Below are positions 1 through 9,058 of a DNA stretch of 64,000 nt, piece after piece. The stretch is from Candidatus Gastranaerophilales bacterium. GTDB taxonomy: Bacteria > Cyanobacteriota > Vampirovibrionia > Gastranaerophilales > Gastranaerophilaceae. The notes under the pieces were generated by a model. The model was not told the origin of the DNA. It saw nothing but the letters and a program-made list of their open reading frames with translations, and did no database searches. A program made the position numbers and the translations under genes. Within the stretch, counting starts at the first letter, position 1; each line of letters begins with the position of its first letter. The stretch is from contig CALUTL010000001.1 of assembly GCA_944323655.1 (NCBI GenBank), forward strand, positions 278,320-342,319. The letters are read 5' to 3'.

Positions 1-796
1 AACCTTCTGCAAGATTTATTCCGTCATTACCTGAATAAGCTGTAATTTTTATATTTCCGCTGTCACTTGCAAAGCTGTTGCCTGCCTTCATATTGTCTGT
101 ATTTACTAGACTATTAAACAAAACATCCGCTTGGCTGTGCGTTGTAAGTACATCTTTATTATTACCGACACCAGCAATTATGGAATTATTAATATCCACA
201 CCTGCGGCTCTTATATCTACTAAATCTCTTGAGATAACCTTACCGTCAATAGTTACGGTACCTGTACCCTGTGTATATAAATCAGTTGTATCTGCTCCTA
301 AAGGCCCTTTTATATCATAATCAGATTTGAATTTGTTATAGTTGTTCTGCTCCGGAGTTAAAACTGTTAATGATCCTACATTCAATACTCCTGACGCGCC
401 TACTACCATGCCGTTAGGAGAAACAAAAATCGCGTGGCCGTTATAAAAATTGCCGTCTCGCATTGTATTTACTAAACCATTGATATCAATCTTGTTATCT
501 ACCAAGTTTACAAATGTTTTAATATCTTTTGGGTCTTTTGAACCATAATATTTGAAAATCAAATTGGCTATTTCACCTTTGTTAAGCTGAAACTCTTCAT
601 ATAGCCTGAACCCTATATCTCCGTTAATTACAGACGGATCAATGTTATAAATCTTATTACCGTCAGCACCTATTTCCGGAGCTATTCCGGTTATCATGCC
701 CGCCTGCGCATTGTTGTATAAAGATTGCTGTGCAACCATACATAATGCTAGTGCAGAAAGTACAATCCTCATTTTCCCAGCTTTTTCTTGAGCCAT
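1..796 (-). CDS. LktA/FHA-like filamentous adhesin, N-terminal part (cut by window edge)
   Basis: Open reading frame read from ATG at 796 leftward with no stop before base 1, so at least 265 residues are present and the gene continues outside. A GAAAGGAAA ribosome site precedes the ATG. Residues about 9-32 form a signal peptide (hydrophobic IVLSALALCMVA, then NNAQA). Residues 119-136 read NGHAIFVSPNGMVVGASG, which resembles the haemagglutination-activity/secretion domain at the start of two-partner-secreted filamentous proteins; the closest family I recall is the leukotoxin LktA-like adhesins, common in Gastranaerophilales. The rest visible is Asn/Gly-rich and beta-helix-like. The likely role is secretion to the cell surface and adhesion, but this is family inference. 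No TpsB-type transporter gene is visible here. Confidence 0.75.
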   Translation of the reverse strand, partial: MAQEKAGKMRIVLSALALCMVAQQSLYNNAQAGMITGIAPEIGADGNKIYNIDPSVINGDIGFRLYEEFQLNKGEIANLIFKYYGSKDPKDIKTFVNLVDNKIDINGLVNTMRDGNFYNGHAIFVSPNGMVVGASGVLNVGSLTVLTPEQNNYNKFKSDYDIKGPLGADTTDLYTQGTGTVTIDGKVISRDLVDIRAAGVDINNSIIAGVGNNKDVLTTHSQADVLFNSLVNTDNMKAGNSFASDSGNIKITAYSGNDGINLAEG

Positions 797-999
797 GATT
801 TTATTTCCTTTCAATTTTTCCCTAACTGAATTTATTATCCGATTATCTGGTAAAATCCTGTCATATTATATTAACAGGCTGATTTTTATTTTTCTATTCT
901 TTGTTACTTTATATTACGACTTTTCGGACATTAAATGCATATTTATATAAAAAAGTGAAGATTTTTTTTATTGCTACTTTGTTAATTTTTATTAAGTTT

Positions 1000-2451
1000 C
1001 TATGATACAGGACTTTTTATTATGCTCTTGCATACCAACCAATACACCCAGTAGAATATAATTAAAAGTAATGACATCTGAATTATACCGGCAATCTCGG
1101 TGTTTTTAAATACCACATACAAAAGCCCCGCAGGTACAAATGCAAATAACATTCTTATCACAGTTTTCATCGGAAAATAAATCCCCAAATTCGGAATTCT
1201 GATTGTCGCACTTAAAAAGAAATATACAAAATTTGCACTTAATGTCGCTATCCCTGCTCCTTCTAAACCCATTTTCGGAATTAAAACTATGTTCGCAGCT
1301 ATCCCGACAACTCCTGAAATTAGTTTCAAAATAAAATCTATATATGTTTTATTTGCTAAATGATACTGTAACGTCGTATAATCTGATAATGCCATAAATA
1401 AACACCCAAAAGAAAAATATGGGATAAGTCTGTATGCTTGAGAAAATTTTGTATTTGCAAATAAATTTACAAAATCAGGCGCATAAACTGATACTACCGT
1501 AATTACAGGAAGTGATATCACCAAAAAATATCCTGTAAACCTCGTAACTATCGGTCTTACATCCTGCTTTTCCTCAAACATATTAAAAATTCTCGGAATT
1601 GCAGCTACTGTAATTATTGAAAAAACCGTCATGAAAAGCGGCAGTGTCAGACCGTAAGCGACTCCTACCAGTCCTACATCTTTAAAACCGCTGATGCTGT
1701 TCATTATAAATTTATTACTCTGATTTATTACCCAAGCACTTAATGATGTCGCCGCTATTGGTATTCCGTACTGAAACATCGGCAATAAAATTTTTAATTG
1801 CAAATTAGGCTTTCTGAAATACTTTAAAATCCCGCTCTGGTAAATCAGCAAAATGTCTATTAATGAAATTGAAATCCCCATACCTAAAAGAAGCGATAAT
1901 GCTCCAAGATGGAAAAACTTCACAATCAAAACCGATAAACCCATGGTTAAAATCTGGTTTATTATGGTGGAAAACGTAAATGCAACCGATTTCAACTGAG
2001 CCCTTAAAAGCTGGAACAACAAAGCTCGTATTGCAACAGGAATTATCAGAAACAAAATACAAAAGAAATATTTCGGCTGAATATTAAAAAAGTCGTAAAA
2101 ATTGCCTCTAAAAACATACGCAAAAACAAACATCGTACAGATGTTAAAGGTCAAAATCGTAACTAACATCGAAAGATACTTCGGCAATTCGTCAGCTAAC
2201 TGAAATGAACGAAAAAATCTTAAACCCGAAAGTCCGACCCAATCCGAAAATATTATGCATAAAAATGATAAAAATGCGATTGATAAAGAATAAAGCCCGT
2301 ATTCTTCAGGAAGAAGAATATTCGTATAAACCGGCACAATTAAAGCATTACCTAGCATTCCGCATAATTTCGAGGGCGAATATTTTACTATATCCTTGAA
2401 TATAGCATTCAATTGCTCTTTATCTACCGGTTGGTCTTCCGCAAACTTCAT
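1000..2451 (-). CDS. Polysaccharide/oligosaccharide flippase (Wzx/MOP superfamily)
   Basis: A 483-residue integral membrane protein starting at ATG 2451 (a TTG lies one codon earlier; the ATG is preferred). It carries 12-14 hydrophobic segments spread along the whole length, with an N-terminal cytoplasmic stretch (KDIVKYSPSKLCGMLGNAL) typical of Wzx-like O-antigen and lipid-linked oligosaccharide flippases. Length and helix spacing fit the family (about 420-500 residues). It would move undecaprenyl-linked sugar units across the inner membrane for surface polysaccharide. No glycosyltransferases or polymerase genes flank it, so the polysaccharide cannot be named. A MATE-type exporter is less likely because its characteristic motifs are absent. 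Confidence 0.8.
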   Translation of the reverse strand: MKFAEDQPVDKEQLNAIFKDIVKYSPSKLCGMLGNALIVPVYTNILLPEEYGLYSLSIAFLSFLCIIFSDWVGLSGLRFFRSFQLADELPKYLSMLVTILTFNICTMFVFAYVFRGNFYDFFNIQPKYFFCILFLIIPVAIRALLFQLLRAQLKSVAFTFSTIINQILTMGLSVLIVKFFHLGALSLLLGMGISISLIDILLIYQSGILKYFRKPNLQLKILLPMFQYGIPIAATSLSAWVINQSNKFIMNSISGFKDVGLVGVAYGLTLPLFMTVFSIITVAAIPRIFNMFEEKQDVRPIVTRFTGYFLVISLPVITVVSVYAPDFVNLFANTKFSQAYRLIPYFSFGCLFMALSDYTTLQYHLANKTYIDFILKLISGVVGIAANIVLIPKMGLEGAGIATLSANFVYFFLSATIRIPNLGIYFPMKTVIRMLFAFVPAGLLYVVFKNTEIAGIIQMSLLLIIFYWVYWLVCKSIIKSPVS

Positions 2452-2549
2452 CAAAAAATTCCATATAAACTAAAACTAAGTTTATATTACTATAAAATTT
2501 ACTTTTATGCTATAGGGAAATAGCAAAAAAAATTGTGTCGGGATTTTAT

Positions 2550-2837
2550 ATGAATATTATGAAAATAAATAATTTAGATACCTCAAAATTTATGGTAACA
2601 AGGAAATACAAACGCGCTAAAATTGCAAGAAATATGGCAATACTCGCTTCCGGAGTAAACCTTAAAATCGGAATTAACAACGCTATGTCACATATGTTTG
2701 TTAATACGCTGATTTCATACGGTTGTACTTGTTTTTGTGCAAATATTGCACGTGATTGCCATATGGCTGTAAAGGCACTAAAACCTGCCTACCAGAGTAT
2801 TGTTAAAAGAGCAAAGCTTATTTACAAACATAAGTAA
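2550..2837 (+). CDS. Small conserved-looking protein of unknown function
   Basis: 95 residues from ATG 2550; the open frame extends to a GTG at 2535, but the ATG run MNIMKINNL is more natural. The N-terminal half is basic (KYKRAKIARNM). The middle is moderately hydrophobic (NTLISYGCTCFCANIA) with three cysteines in a CTCFC pattern, and the C-terminus is again basic (KRAKLIYKHK). It lies alone between two minus-strand genes, divergent from the flippase and convergent with rimO. I do not recognise a family. It may be a small membrane-associated or cysteine-dependent protein, but nothing in the sequence proves either. Confidence 0.5.
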   Translation: MNIMKINNLDTSKFMVTRKYKRAKIARNMAILASGVNLKIGINNAMSHMFVNTLISYGCTCFCANIARDCHMAVKALKPAYQSIVKRAKLIYKHK

Positions 2838-2851
2838 TTTAACCGATTTGA

Positions 2852-4162
2852 TTAAACAATTTTACCGAACAAATCGTATTCATCAGCTTTTTCAATCAAA
2901 ACTTGTTCTATATCACCGGGAACTACAGGATTTTCGCTGTTTGCGTAAACAAGTCCGTCTATTTCCGGTGCGTCTGCGTATGATCTCATAATAACAACCC
3001 CGTCGTCCGTGAATCCTTCTACTATGCAAGGAATCTCTCTTCCGATTTTTGCCTGATTATTTTCATAAGAAATCTTCTGCTGAAGTGCCATTAACTTTTT
3101 AAAGCGCTGATGTTTAATTTTCTTTGGAACTTGATCTTGCATATCGTATGAAGTTGTGTTCTTTTCCCGCGAATATTCAAAAACTCCCATTCTGTCAAAC
3201 CGCATTTTTTCTACAAACTTATATAAATGCTCAAATTGTTCGTCAGTTTCGCCCGGGTAACCTACGATAAATGCTGTTCTTATCGCTACATTCGGAATTT
3301 TATCCCGAAGCTTTTTAATTAAAACCTCATAATCAAAATCAGGTCTGCGCATTGCTTTTAAAATTTCAGAATCCGAATGCTGAAGCGGTAAATCTATATA
3401 TTTTACGACTTTATCAAGTTTTGCTATCGCTTCAATCAACTCATCATTCATCTGCGAAGGATAAGCATACATTATTCTTATCCACCCCAAACCGTCTATT
3501 TTATTTAGTTCTTCAAGAAGCTTTGCAAGTGAAGGTTTTCCGTAAATATCCACCCCGTAGCTTGTAGTATCCTGAGCTATAAGGTCAATTTCCGTAACCC
3601 CTTTTTTAACAAGATTTTTAGCTTCCTCTATTATATTTTCAATTGTTCTTGAATGATATGCGCCTCTTAACTGAGGGATTATGCAATAGCCGCAATGATA
3701 ATTACAGCCGTCTGCTATTTTTATATATGAGCTTGCGCCCATTGTTATCTGCTGACGCTCTATCTCTTCAGGATAAATATACTCCGGCTTTTCTGAAATT
3801 TTTTCTATATATTCATCAGTTTTTGTATCCGCAATTTTTTCAACAATTTCTACTATCTCGCTAAAATCCGATGTCCCAAGCATTGCACTTATTTCCGGAA
3901 TCGCTTTTTTTAATTCTGCTTTATGTTTTTGCGGCAAACAACCGGTCACTATTACCTTTTTCCCGTCATTTACCATCTGCAAAATCGACTGAACCGACTC
4001 TTTTTCGGCATCATGAATAAAGGAACAAGTGTTTACTATTACTATATCTGCATCCTTGTCGTCAAGTGTAATCTCATGACCTTTTTCACTCAAAAGCCCC
4101 AGCATAAGCTCCGAATCAACCAAGTTCTTCGCACATCCGTGATTTACCAATGCAACTTTCAT
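2852..4162 (-). CDS. rimO: Ribosomal protein uS12 methylthiotransferase RimO
   Basis: A 436-residue radical SAM enzyme that adds a methylthio group to an aspartate of ribosomal protein S12. The order of domains is N-terminal UPF0004 with its cluster cysteines C10, C46 and C75, then the radical SAM core with C153, C157 and C160 in GCNYHCGYC, then a C-terminal TRAM domain (about 375-436). The sequence IIPQLRG after the CxxxCxxC motif and the start MKVALVNHGCAKNLVDSE favour RimO over the tRNA enzyme MiaB. Length is normal for the family. It is monocistronic in appearance, with the next minus-strand gene about 95 bp upstream. Confidence 0.93.
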   Translation of the reverse strand: MKVALVNHGCAKNLVDSELMLGLLSEKGHEITLDDKDADIVIVNTCSFIHDAEKESVQSILQMVNDGKKVIVTGCLPQKHKAELKKAIPEISAMLGTSDFSEIVEIVEKIADTKTDEYIEKISEKPEYIYPEEIERQQITMGASSYIKIADGCNYHCGYCIIPQLRGAYHSRTIENIIEEAKNLVKKGVTEIDLIAQDTTSYGVDIYGKPSLAKLLEELNKIDGLGWIRIMYAYPSQMNDELIEAIAKLDKVVKYIDLPLQHSDSEILKAMRRPDFDYEVLIKKLRDKIPNVAIRTAFIVGYPGETDEQFEHLYKFVEKMRFDRMGVFEYSREKNTTSYDMQDQVPKKIKHQRFKKLMALQQKISYENNQAKIGREIPCIVEGFTDDGVVIMRSYADAPEIDGLVYANSENPVVPGDIEQVLIEKADEYDLFGKIV

Positions 4163-4256
4163 TCGACACCTCTTTTTTGATTACAAATTTAGTCTAGCAT
4201 GAATAATATTTTTTGTAATTATCCTAAACTACTAAGATGTCTTATTTTATTTTTTA

Positions 4257-4874
4257 CTATTCCTCTGAAACTACGGTTTTGCCGTCTTCTGCATAATGAA
4301 TTTCTTTTGAATCGTCACCGTCTTGAATAACCTCGGATTCTTTTGTCCCGTCTCCACGATATACAGTTACTTTCGGCTTTGAAAACATTCCGCCGTTATC
4401 GTATTCTATACGGCGTTCCAGATTTCCGCCCTCATTATACTCTAAAATTCTTATTGTATGACCGTTTTTATACTCAGTAATCTGCTCTGTTGTTCCGTCG
4501 CTGCGGTGCTTTGTTTCTTTTTTTACATTGCCTTTCCTATCATATTCATAACTCTCGGAACCCATTAGATTTCCAACTGCGTCATAATATATTTTACCGA
4601 CTTCTTTGCCGTTTTTTGTTTGTGTTATTAACATGCCGCCGCCAGGTAAGTCTGTTCTTTTTTCCTCAACTTTGTCTTCATCACCTTTTAATATATCCTC
4701 AAGTGTGACTTTATCTAAATTTTCATCTGATTTATGCTTTTCAAAATATTCATCTATTTTCGCATTTATCTTTTTTATTGAATCCTGCTCTGCTGGTGAT
4801 AGTTTATTCCATTGCTGTACAAGTTTTGCCTTGTCTATACTTTGCGGCATTCCTGAGTTAATTTCGTTTGACAT
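4257..4874 (-). CDS. Unknown protein with YD/MORN-like short repeats
   Basis: 205 residues, acidic and soluble, no signal peptide. After a helical head (about 1-75) the chain becomes a run of short beta-type repeats with the pattern G-N-L-x-x-x-x-x-Y-D, for example YDAVGNLMGSESYEYDRKGN, and later EYNEGGNLERRIEYDNGG. Such repeats resemble toxin_RhsA/MORN-variant strands and also the middle third of the metallopeptidase-like protein at 13045-14955 (DGTKSEYYWE, DKDGKILLNQE). GAGGAGAC upstream of ATG 4874 is a strong ribosome site. The function is unknown. Confidence 0.6.
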   Translation of the reverse strand: MSNEINSGMPQSIDKAKLVQQWNKLSPAEQDSIKKINAKIDEYFEKHKSDENLDKVTLEDILKGDEDKVEEKRTDLPGGGMLITQTKNGKEVGKIYYDAVGNLMGSESYEYDRKGNVKKETKHRSDGTTEQITEYKNGHTIRILEYNEGGNLERRIEYDNGGMFSKPKVTVYRGDGTKESEVIQDGDDSKEIHYAEDGKTVVSEE

Positions 4875-4967
4875 CTTTGTCTCCTCGTAAATCTTTTGAC
4901 TATTATTTCATAAAAAATTCATCTTCCGAATTTCATAATTCAGATTTTTTAGTTTTTCTTAAAATTC

Positions 4968-5795
4968 TTATTCCCTTATATTTGTTTTAGCTCTTCTTCG
5001 CATTAATTGTTTTGTTAGAAAATTTAACATGTCTATCGGTAAATAAGAAAATATTGAAGCTATTAAAGCATCTTTACCAACTAAATAGGAAGCTTTCGGA
5101 TTTTTTAATTCATCTGCTTTTTTAACAACTTCCACAACTTTATTAACATTTAAGCCTCTTGTTCCGTTTTTCAAAGCATTCTTTTCCAAAAACCTCATCT
5201 CTTTTTCATAAACTTTGTCATTTTCTAATCTTTCAATGTTTTCATTAATAGAGCGTTCCCACAAAGGTGTTGCTATAACCCCGGGTTTTATGGAAATTAC
5301 TTTGATATCCTTTTTGTTTTCTACCATAAGTGAATTAAACAAAATGTCCAGTGCCCTTTTAGAAGCACAATATGGTGCAATAAACGGGAAAATCCCAAAA
5401 CTTGCTATTGAGCTTATGTTTATTATCCTTCCGCCTTCAATAAGTGAAAGTAATTCATTTGAAAATTTCAGATGCGAAAATGTATTTATTTGAAATTGTT
5501 CTTTCAAATCTTGAATTTTCAAATTTTCGACAGCACCGGCTAATACACTTCCTGCCACATTTATTAAAGTATCAATTTTGTCGGTTTTGGACTTTATAAA
5601 TTCCGCAGCATTGGAAATTGCTAAATCGTCTGACATATTTATATAAAAAGGAATTATATTATCAGAAATTTTCTGCAATTCTTCTAATTTGGCGGAATTT
5701 CTATATCCGGCAAACACTAACCCTGTCTTAGAAAATTCTTCTGCTAAAGCCTTGCCGATACCTGATGTTGCACCTGTAATTACGTACTTTTTCAT
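4968..5795 (-). CDS. Short-chain dehydrogenase/reductase (SDR)
   Basis: 275 residues with a classical SDR layout: N-terminal nucleotide-binding TGATSGIGKAL, a catalytic serine in NISSIASFG, and the YxxxK pair in YCASKRAL. The C-terminal region is extended and ends basic (RRRAKTNIRE), with a hydrophobic stretch (LIASIFSYLPIDML) that could be membrane-associated, as in SDRs acting on lipids or retinol-like substrates. Its start lies 5 bp after the stop of pilC on the same strand, so it may be the last gene of the pilus operon transcript. The substrate cannot be told from sequence. Confidence 0.85.
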   Translation of the reverse strand: MKKYVITGATSGIGKALAEEFSKTGLVFAGYRNSAKLEELQKISDNIIPFYINMSDDLAISNAAEFIKSKTDKIDTLINVAGSVLAGAVENLKIQDLKEQFQINTFSHLKFSNELLSLIEGGRIINISSIASFGIFPFIAPYCASKRALDILFNSLMVENKKDIKVISIKPGVIATPLWERSINENIERLENDKVYEKEMRFLEKNALKNGTRGLNVNKVVEVVKKADELKNPKASYLVGKDALIASIFSYLPIDMLNFLTKQLMRRRAKTNIRE

Positions 5796-5800
5796 AGTTT

Positions 5801-7018
5801 TTATAGCCCCACATAAGATCCGAACAACGGCAAATACAATGCTAATGCCAAAACAAGTACGATAGAACCGATTACAATCAACATTATAGGCTCAATCATT
5901 TTGGTCATTGTATCAATAATTGTATCAAGTTTTTTATCAATAAATTTGGTTGCCTGTCCCATCATATCGCCCAGACGACCTGATTGTTCACCTGTTGATA
6001 TCATAAACAAAATCATCTTTGGCATGACACCTGTCGCTCTTAAGGCTGTTGACAAGTGCTGACCTTGCTGAACTTTGCCTGTCGCAATCGCAACCTGATC
6101 TTTTAACGTAAAATTGGTTAATGTCAAAATTGACAGATACAAGCACTCAATAATCGGAACACCAGCGTCATAAGCAACCTGCAAAACAGCAATGAAGTTC
6201 GCAAAATTTGAATATTGTATCAAATCACACAGAACAGGGATTTTTAATACGTTTTCATCAATTTTTCTTTTGCTCGGCTCCCACTTAAATAAAAATGACA
6301 AACCGCCGAATATTGCAATAAAAATCAATGGTACAAAATACCAGTAAGTCTTTAGAAAAATACCAGCACTCATTAATGTTGCCGTAATCCAAGGAAGTTC
6401 CTGTCCCATATTATCGAACATGTCTTTAAATACAGGGAATACAAACATCAACATGACAAGGACAATTAAAACCGCCAATACAATAACGAACATCGGATAC
6501 ATCAATGTTCCGATAACTTTGCCTCTGATATTCGCCTCTTTATTCAAAAGCTCCAATAAACGTTCCAGCGTCTTTTCCAATTCACCGGAATCTTCACCGG
6601 CTTTTACAAGACCTATGTAAACCTGCCCGAAAATTTCAGGATATTTTGAAACTGTATCCGCAAAAGTCGCACCGCCCATAATCTGGCGTCTTAACTCTTT
6701 TGAAACAAGCCTTTGCTTTAACTTTGCAGCATCGTTTTCAATAAACATTAAAGATTCGATAATCGGAATACCTGCCTGTGCCAAAATCTGCAAAGTTGAA
6801 GTAAACTCAATCTTGTCCTGAAGCCCGAGACTTTTCATCATTCCCGGTCCGTCGTTCTTTTTTACGTCCTCTTTTTTCAGATTTTCTTCAGTAACTTTTG
6901 TTGGCAAAAAACCAAGCTTACGAACCTGATCTCTGGCATCACGTAAACTTTCGGCATCAACCTTTCCGGTTACGACATCTTTGTTATTCTTTAATGCTAC
7001 ATAATTATAAATTGTCAT
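5801..7018 (-). CDS. pilC: Type IV pilus inner-membrane platform protein PilC
   Basis: 405 residues of the GspF/PilC family, the membrane platform on which the assembly ATPase works. Two T2SSF repeats lie at about 69-190 and 272-395, with three transmembrane segments at about 171-197, 222-245 and 375-398. The N-terminal YNYVALKNNKDVVTGKVDAE is the usual soluble start. Length matches PilC (about 400). It follows pilB by 8 bp, which itself follows the secretin, so this is one operon read leftward. No pilT retraction ATPase is adjacent. Confidence 0.92.
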   Translation of the reverse strand: MTIYNYVALKNNKDVVTGKVDAESLRDARDQVRKLGFLPTKVTEENLKKEDVKKNDGPGMMKSLGLQDKIEFTSTLQILAQAGIPIIESLMFIENDAAKLKQRLVSKELRRQIMGGATFADTVSKYPEIFGQVYIGLVKAGEDSGELEKTLERLLELLNKEANIRGKVIGTLMYPMFVIVLAVLIVLVMLMFVFPVFKDMFDNMGQELPWITATLMSAGIFLKTYWYFVPLIFIAIFGGLSFLFKWEPSKRKIDENVLKIPVLCDLIQYSNFANFIAVLQVAYDAGVPIIECLYLSILTLTNFTLKDQVAIATGKVQQGQHLSTALRATGVMPKMILFMISTGEQSGRLGDMMGQATKFIDKKLDTIIDTMTKMIEPIMLIVIGSIVLVLALALYLPLFGSYVGL

Positions 7019-7026
7019 CGGAACTC

Positions 7027-9039
7027 CTATTCATTAACAACCCCGAGAACCCTGACGAATTCATCAATCGTTGTATATCCGGCAAGAATATGAGCCATAC
7101 AAGACTGGTGAAGAGTTTTCATTCCGTTTTTAACAGCGGCATCTTCAATCTCCAAATCATGCGCGCCCATCGCTATCAGACGTTTTATCTCTTTATTTAT
7201 CTGCATAATTTCATATACGCCTAAACGCCCTTTATAACCGGTAAATTCGCATTTGTTACAGCCTCTGGCTCTGTATATCGGGGTCTTCATTAATTTTTGA
7301 ATATCATCCTCGTTTACCAAAATCTGGCTTGCTTCTTCATAAGTCGGATAATATTCCTCTTTGCATTCATCACAAAGCTTTCTTACAAGACGCTGAGCAA
7401 TTACGCCCGACAACGTTGATGATACCAAGTAATCCTTTGCACCCATTTCAATTAAACGAGTAACCGTTGCAGCCGCTGAGTTCGTGTGAACCGTACTTAA
7501 TACCAAGTGACCTGTAAGTGCTGCAGATATCGCAATTTCCAATGTTTCATAGTCACGGATTTCACCAACAAGTATGATATCAGGGTCCTGTCTTAATATC
7601 GCTCTCATACAAGATGCAAATGTTATACCTGCTTTTGCGTTAATCTGTGACTGGTTTATTCCTTCAAGCTTAATTTCTATCGGGTCCTCAATCGTCGTTA
7701 TGTTTACATCTTCATTGTTCAAACTTTTTAATACCGAATAAAGAGTTGTCGTTTTACCTGAACCGGTCGGACCTGAAGTTAGAATAATTCCGTTCGGACA
7801 ACTTACCATATTTTTAATCTTTGCAATATCCTCGTCCGAGCCGCCTATAAGTTTTATGTTTTTATCAGCAGCGTTCAAACTGACGGCAGGCGCAAGTACA
7901 CGGATACAAACCTTCTCTTTGCCTGATACGGGAAGTGTGTTTATACGAAAATCGTAAGATCCGTCCCTGTATTTAATAGAAAAAGTTCCATCCTGCGGTC
8001 TTCTGTGTTCTGCAATGTTCATTCTTGACAATACCTTGAAACGCGCAATTACCGAAGACTCTGCCTTCGGCGGAATATCAAGAACTTTTTGCAGCATACC
8101 AAACTTTCTGTAACGAACAATGTATCCGGTTAACCTCGGCTCTATGTGAATATCGGAAACATTATTGTCTATCGCTGTTGTAATTATCTGGTTTACAAAC
8201 TTCGCAATTGAACCTGTTGAATCTTGAAGTTCGTTATCTACCTGCTCCCACAGGGTTTCTTCTTTTTCAATCTCTGCAGATTCTTCTTCAATCTTTTTGA
8301 TAATTCTTTCGGTCTCTTTTCTCTGTTCGGAGAAAAACGTATCCATTGAGTTCAGATACTCATAGTGAGTCATCAGCAACTGTTTTGGATTTTGACCGGT
8401 TAAATATATTACCTCTCTTAATACATCAGGCTTTAGAGGTGAAACTACACCTAATAATATCGTCTTGCCGTCTGATGATATCGGTACAACTTTATTTGTC
8501 TTAATAAAGTCTTCAGGCAGCATATTTATAAACTTGTCCTGCTTTGCCAACTGCTCTGGACTTACAAGCTCAAACCCCGTTTGATCATGCAATATCTCTT
8601 TTAATTGTTGCAGCGTTATAAACCCTAATTTAAAAAGAGTTGAACCTATCGGCATTTTTAAGCGCTTGCTTTCCGCTAATGCCTGCAACAACTGTAAATC
8701 AGAAATATAACCCTTCTTTATTAAAAGTTCACCTAATTTTGCCTGATTTTCCGGTGACGCTGAGGTCGCTGAATCTGCTGCCAACATCGGTTTTAAACTA
8801 TTTATCAGCTGCAACAAATCATTATCCGCTATCTGTATAAATTTTATCTGAAAAGGAAAAATCTCCTTCAATCTTAAAATTACAACATCTTTATCGGACT
8901 TTGAATTTATTGCAACAAACAGAAACTTATCCTTTACGCTTATTGGAACAAAATTATATTCCTCCATAAGCGAAAAATTAACTTTATTCAGAATCTGATT
9001 GTTTACACTGTTTTTTAATTTGTTTAAAACTTCATTCAT
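7027..9039 (-). CDS. pilB: Type IV pilus extension ATPase PilB (GspE family)
   Basis: 670 residues. The N-terminal T2SSE_N-type domain (about 100-240) contains LGELLIKKGYI. The ATPase core has Walker A GPTGSGKT at 423-430, Walker B ILVGEIRD at 489-496, a His box VHTNSA near 517, and a tetracysteine zinc site (C556, C559, C594, C597), the mark of PilB/GspE rather than PilT. It hydrolyses ATP in the cytoplasm to drive pilin polymerisation through PilC. An extra N-terminal part (1-95) precedes the recognisable T2SSE_N domain. It sits between the secretin and pilC genes. Confidence 0.94.
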   Translation of the reverse strand: MNEVLNKLKNSVNNQILNKVNFSLMEEYNFVPISVKDKFLFVAINSKSDKDVVILRLKEIFPFQIKFIQIADNDLLQLINSLKPMLAADSATSASPENQAKLGELLIKKGYISDLQLLQALAESKRLKMPIGSTLFKLGFITLQQLKEILHDQTGFELVSPEQLAKQDKFINMLPEDFIKTNKVVPISSDGKTILLGVVSPLKPDVLREVIYLTGQNPKQLLMTHYEYLNSMDTFFSEQRKETERIIKKIEEESAEIEKEETLWEQVDNELQDSTGSIAKFVNQIITTAIDNNVSDIHIEPRLTGYIVRYRKFGMLQKVLDIPPKAESSVIARFKVLSRMNIAEHRRPQDGTFSIKYRDGSYDFRINTLPVSGKEKVCIRVLAPAVSLNAADKNIKLIGGSDEDIAKIKNMVSCPNGIILTSGPTGSGKTTTLYSVLKSLNNEDVNITTIEDPIEIKLEGINQSQINAKAGITFASCMRAILRQDPDIILVGEIRDYETLEIAISAALTGHLVLSTVHTNSAAATVTRLIEMGAKDYLVSSTLSGVIAQRLVRKLCDECKEEYYPTYEEASQILVNEDDIQKLMKTPIYRARGCNKCEFTGYKGRLGVYEIMQINKEIKRLIAMGAHDLEIEDAAVKNGMKTLHQSCMAHILAGYTTIDEFVRVLGVVNE

Positions 9040-9058
9040 TATTTTGCTTTGCTACCGC

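Noticed and set aside
78..320. Plus-strand ORF of 80 codons
   Set aside because: Antisense to the adhesin frame, which has a signal peptide, motif and ribosome site.
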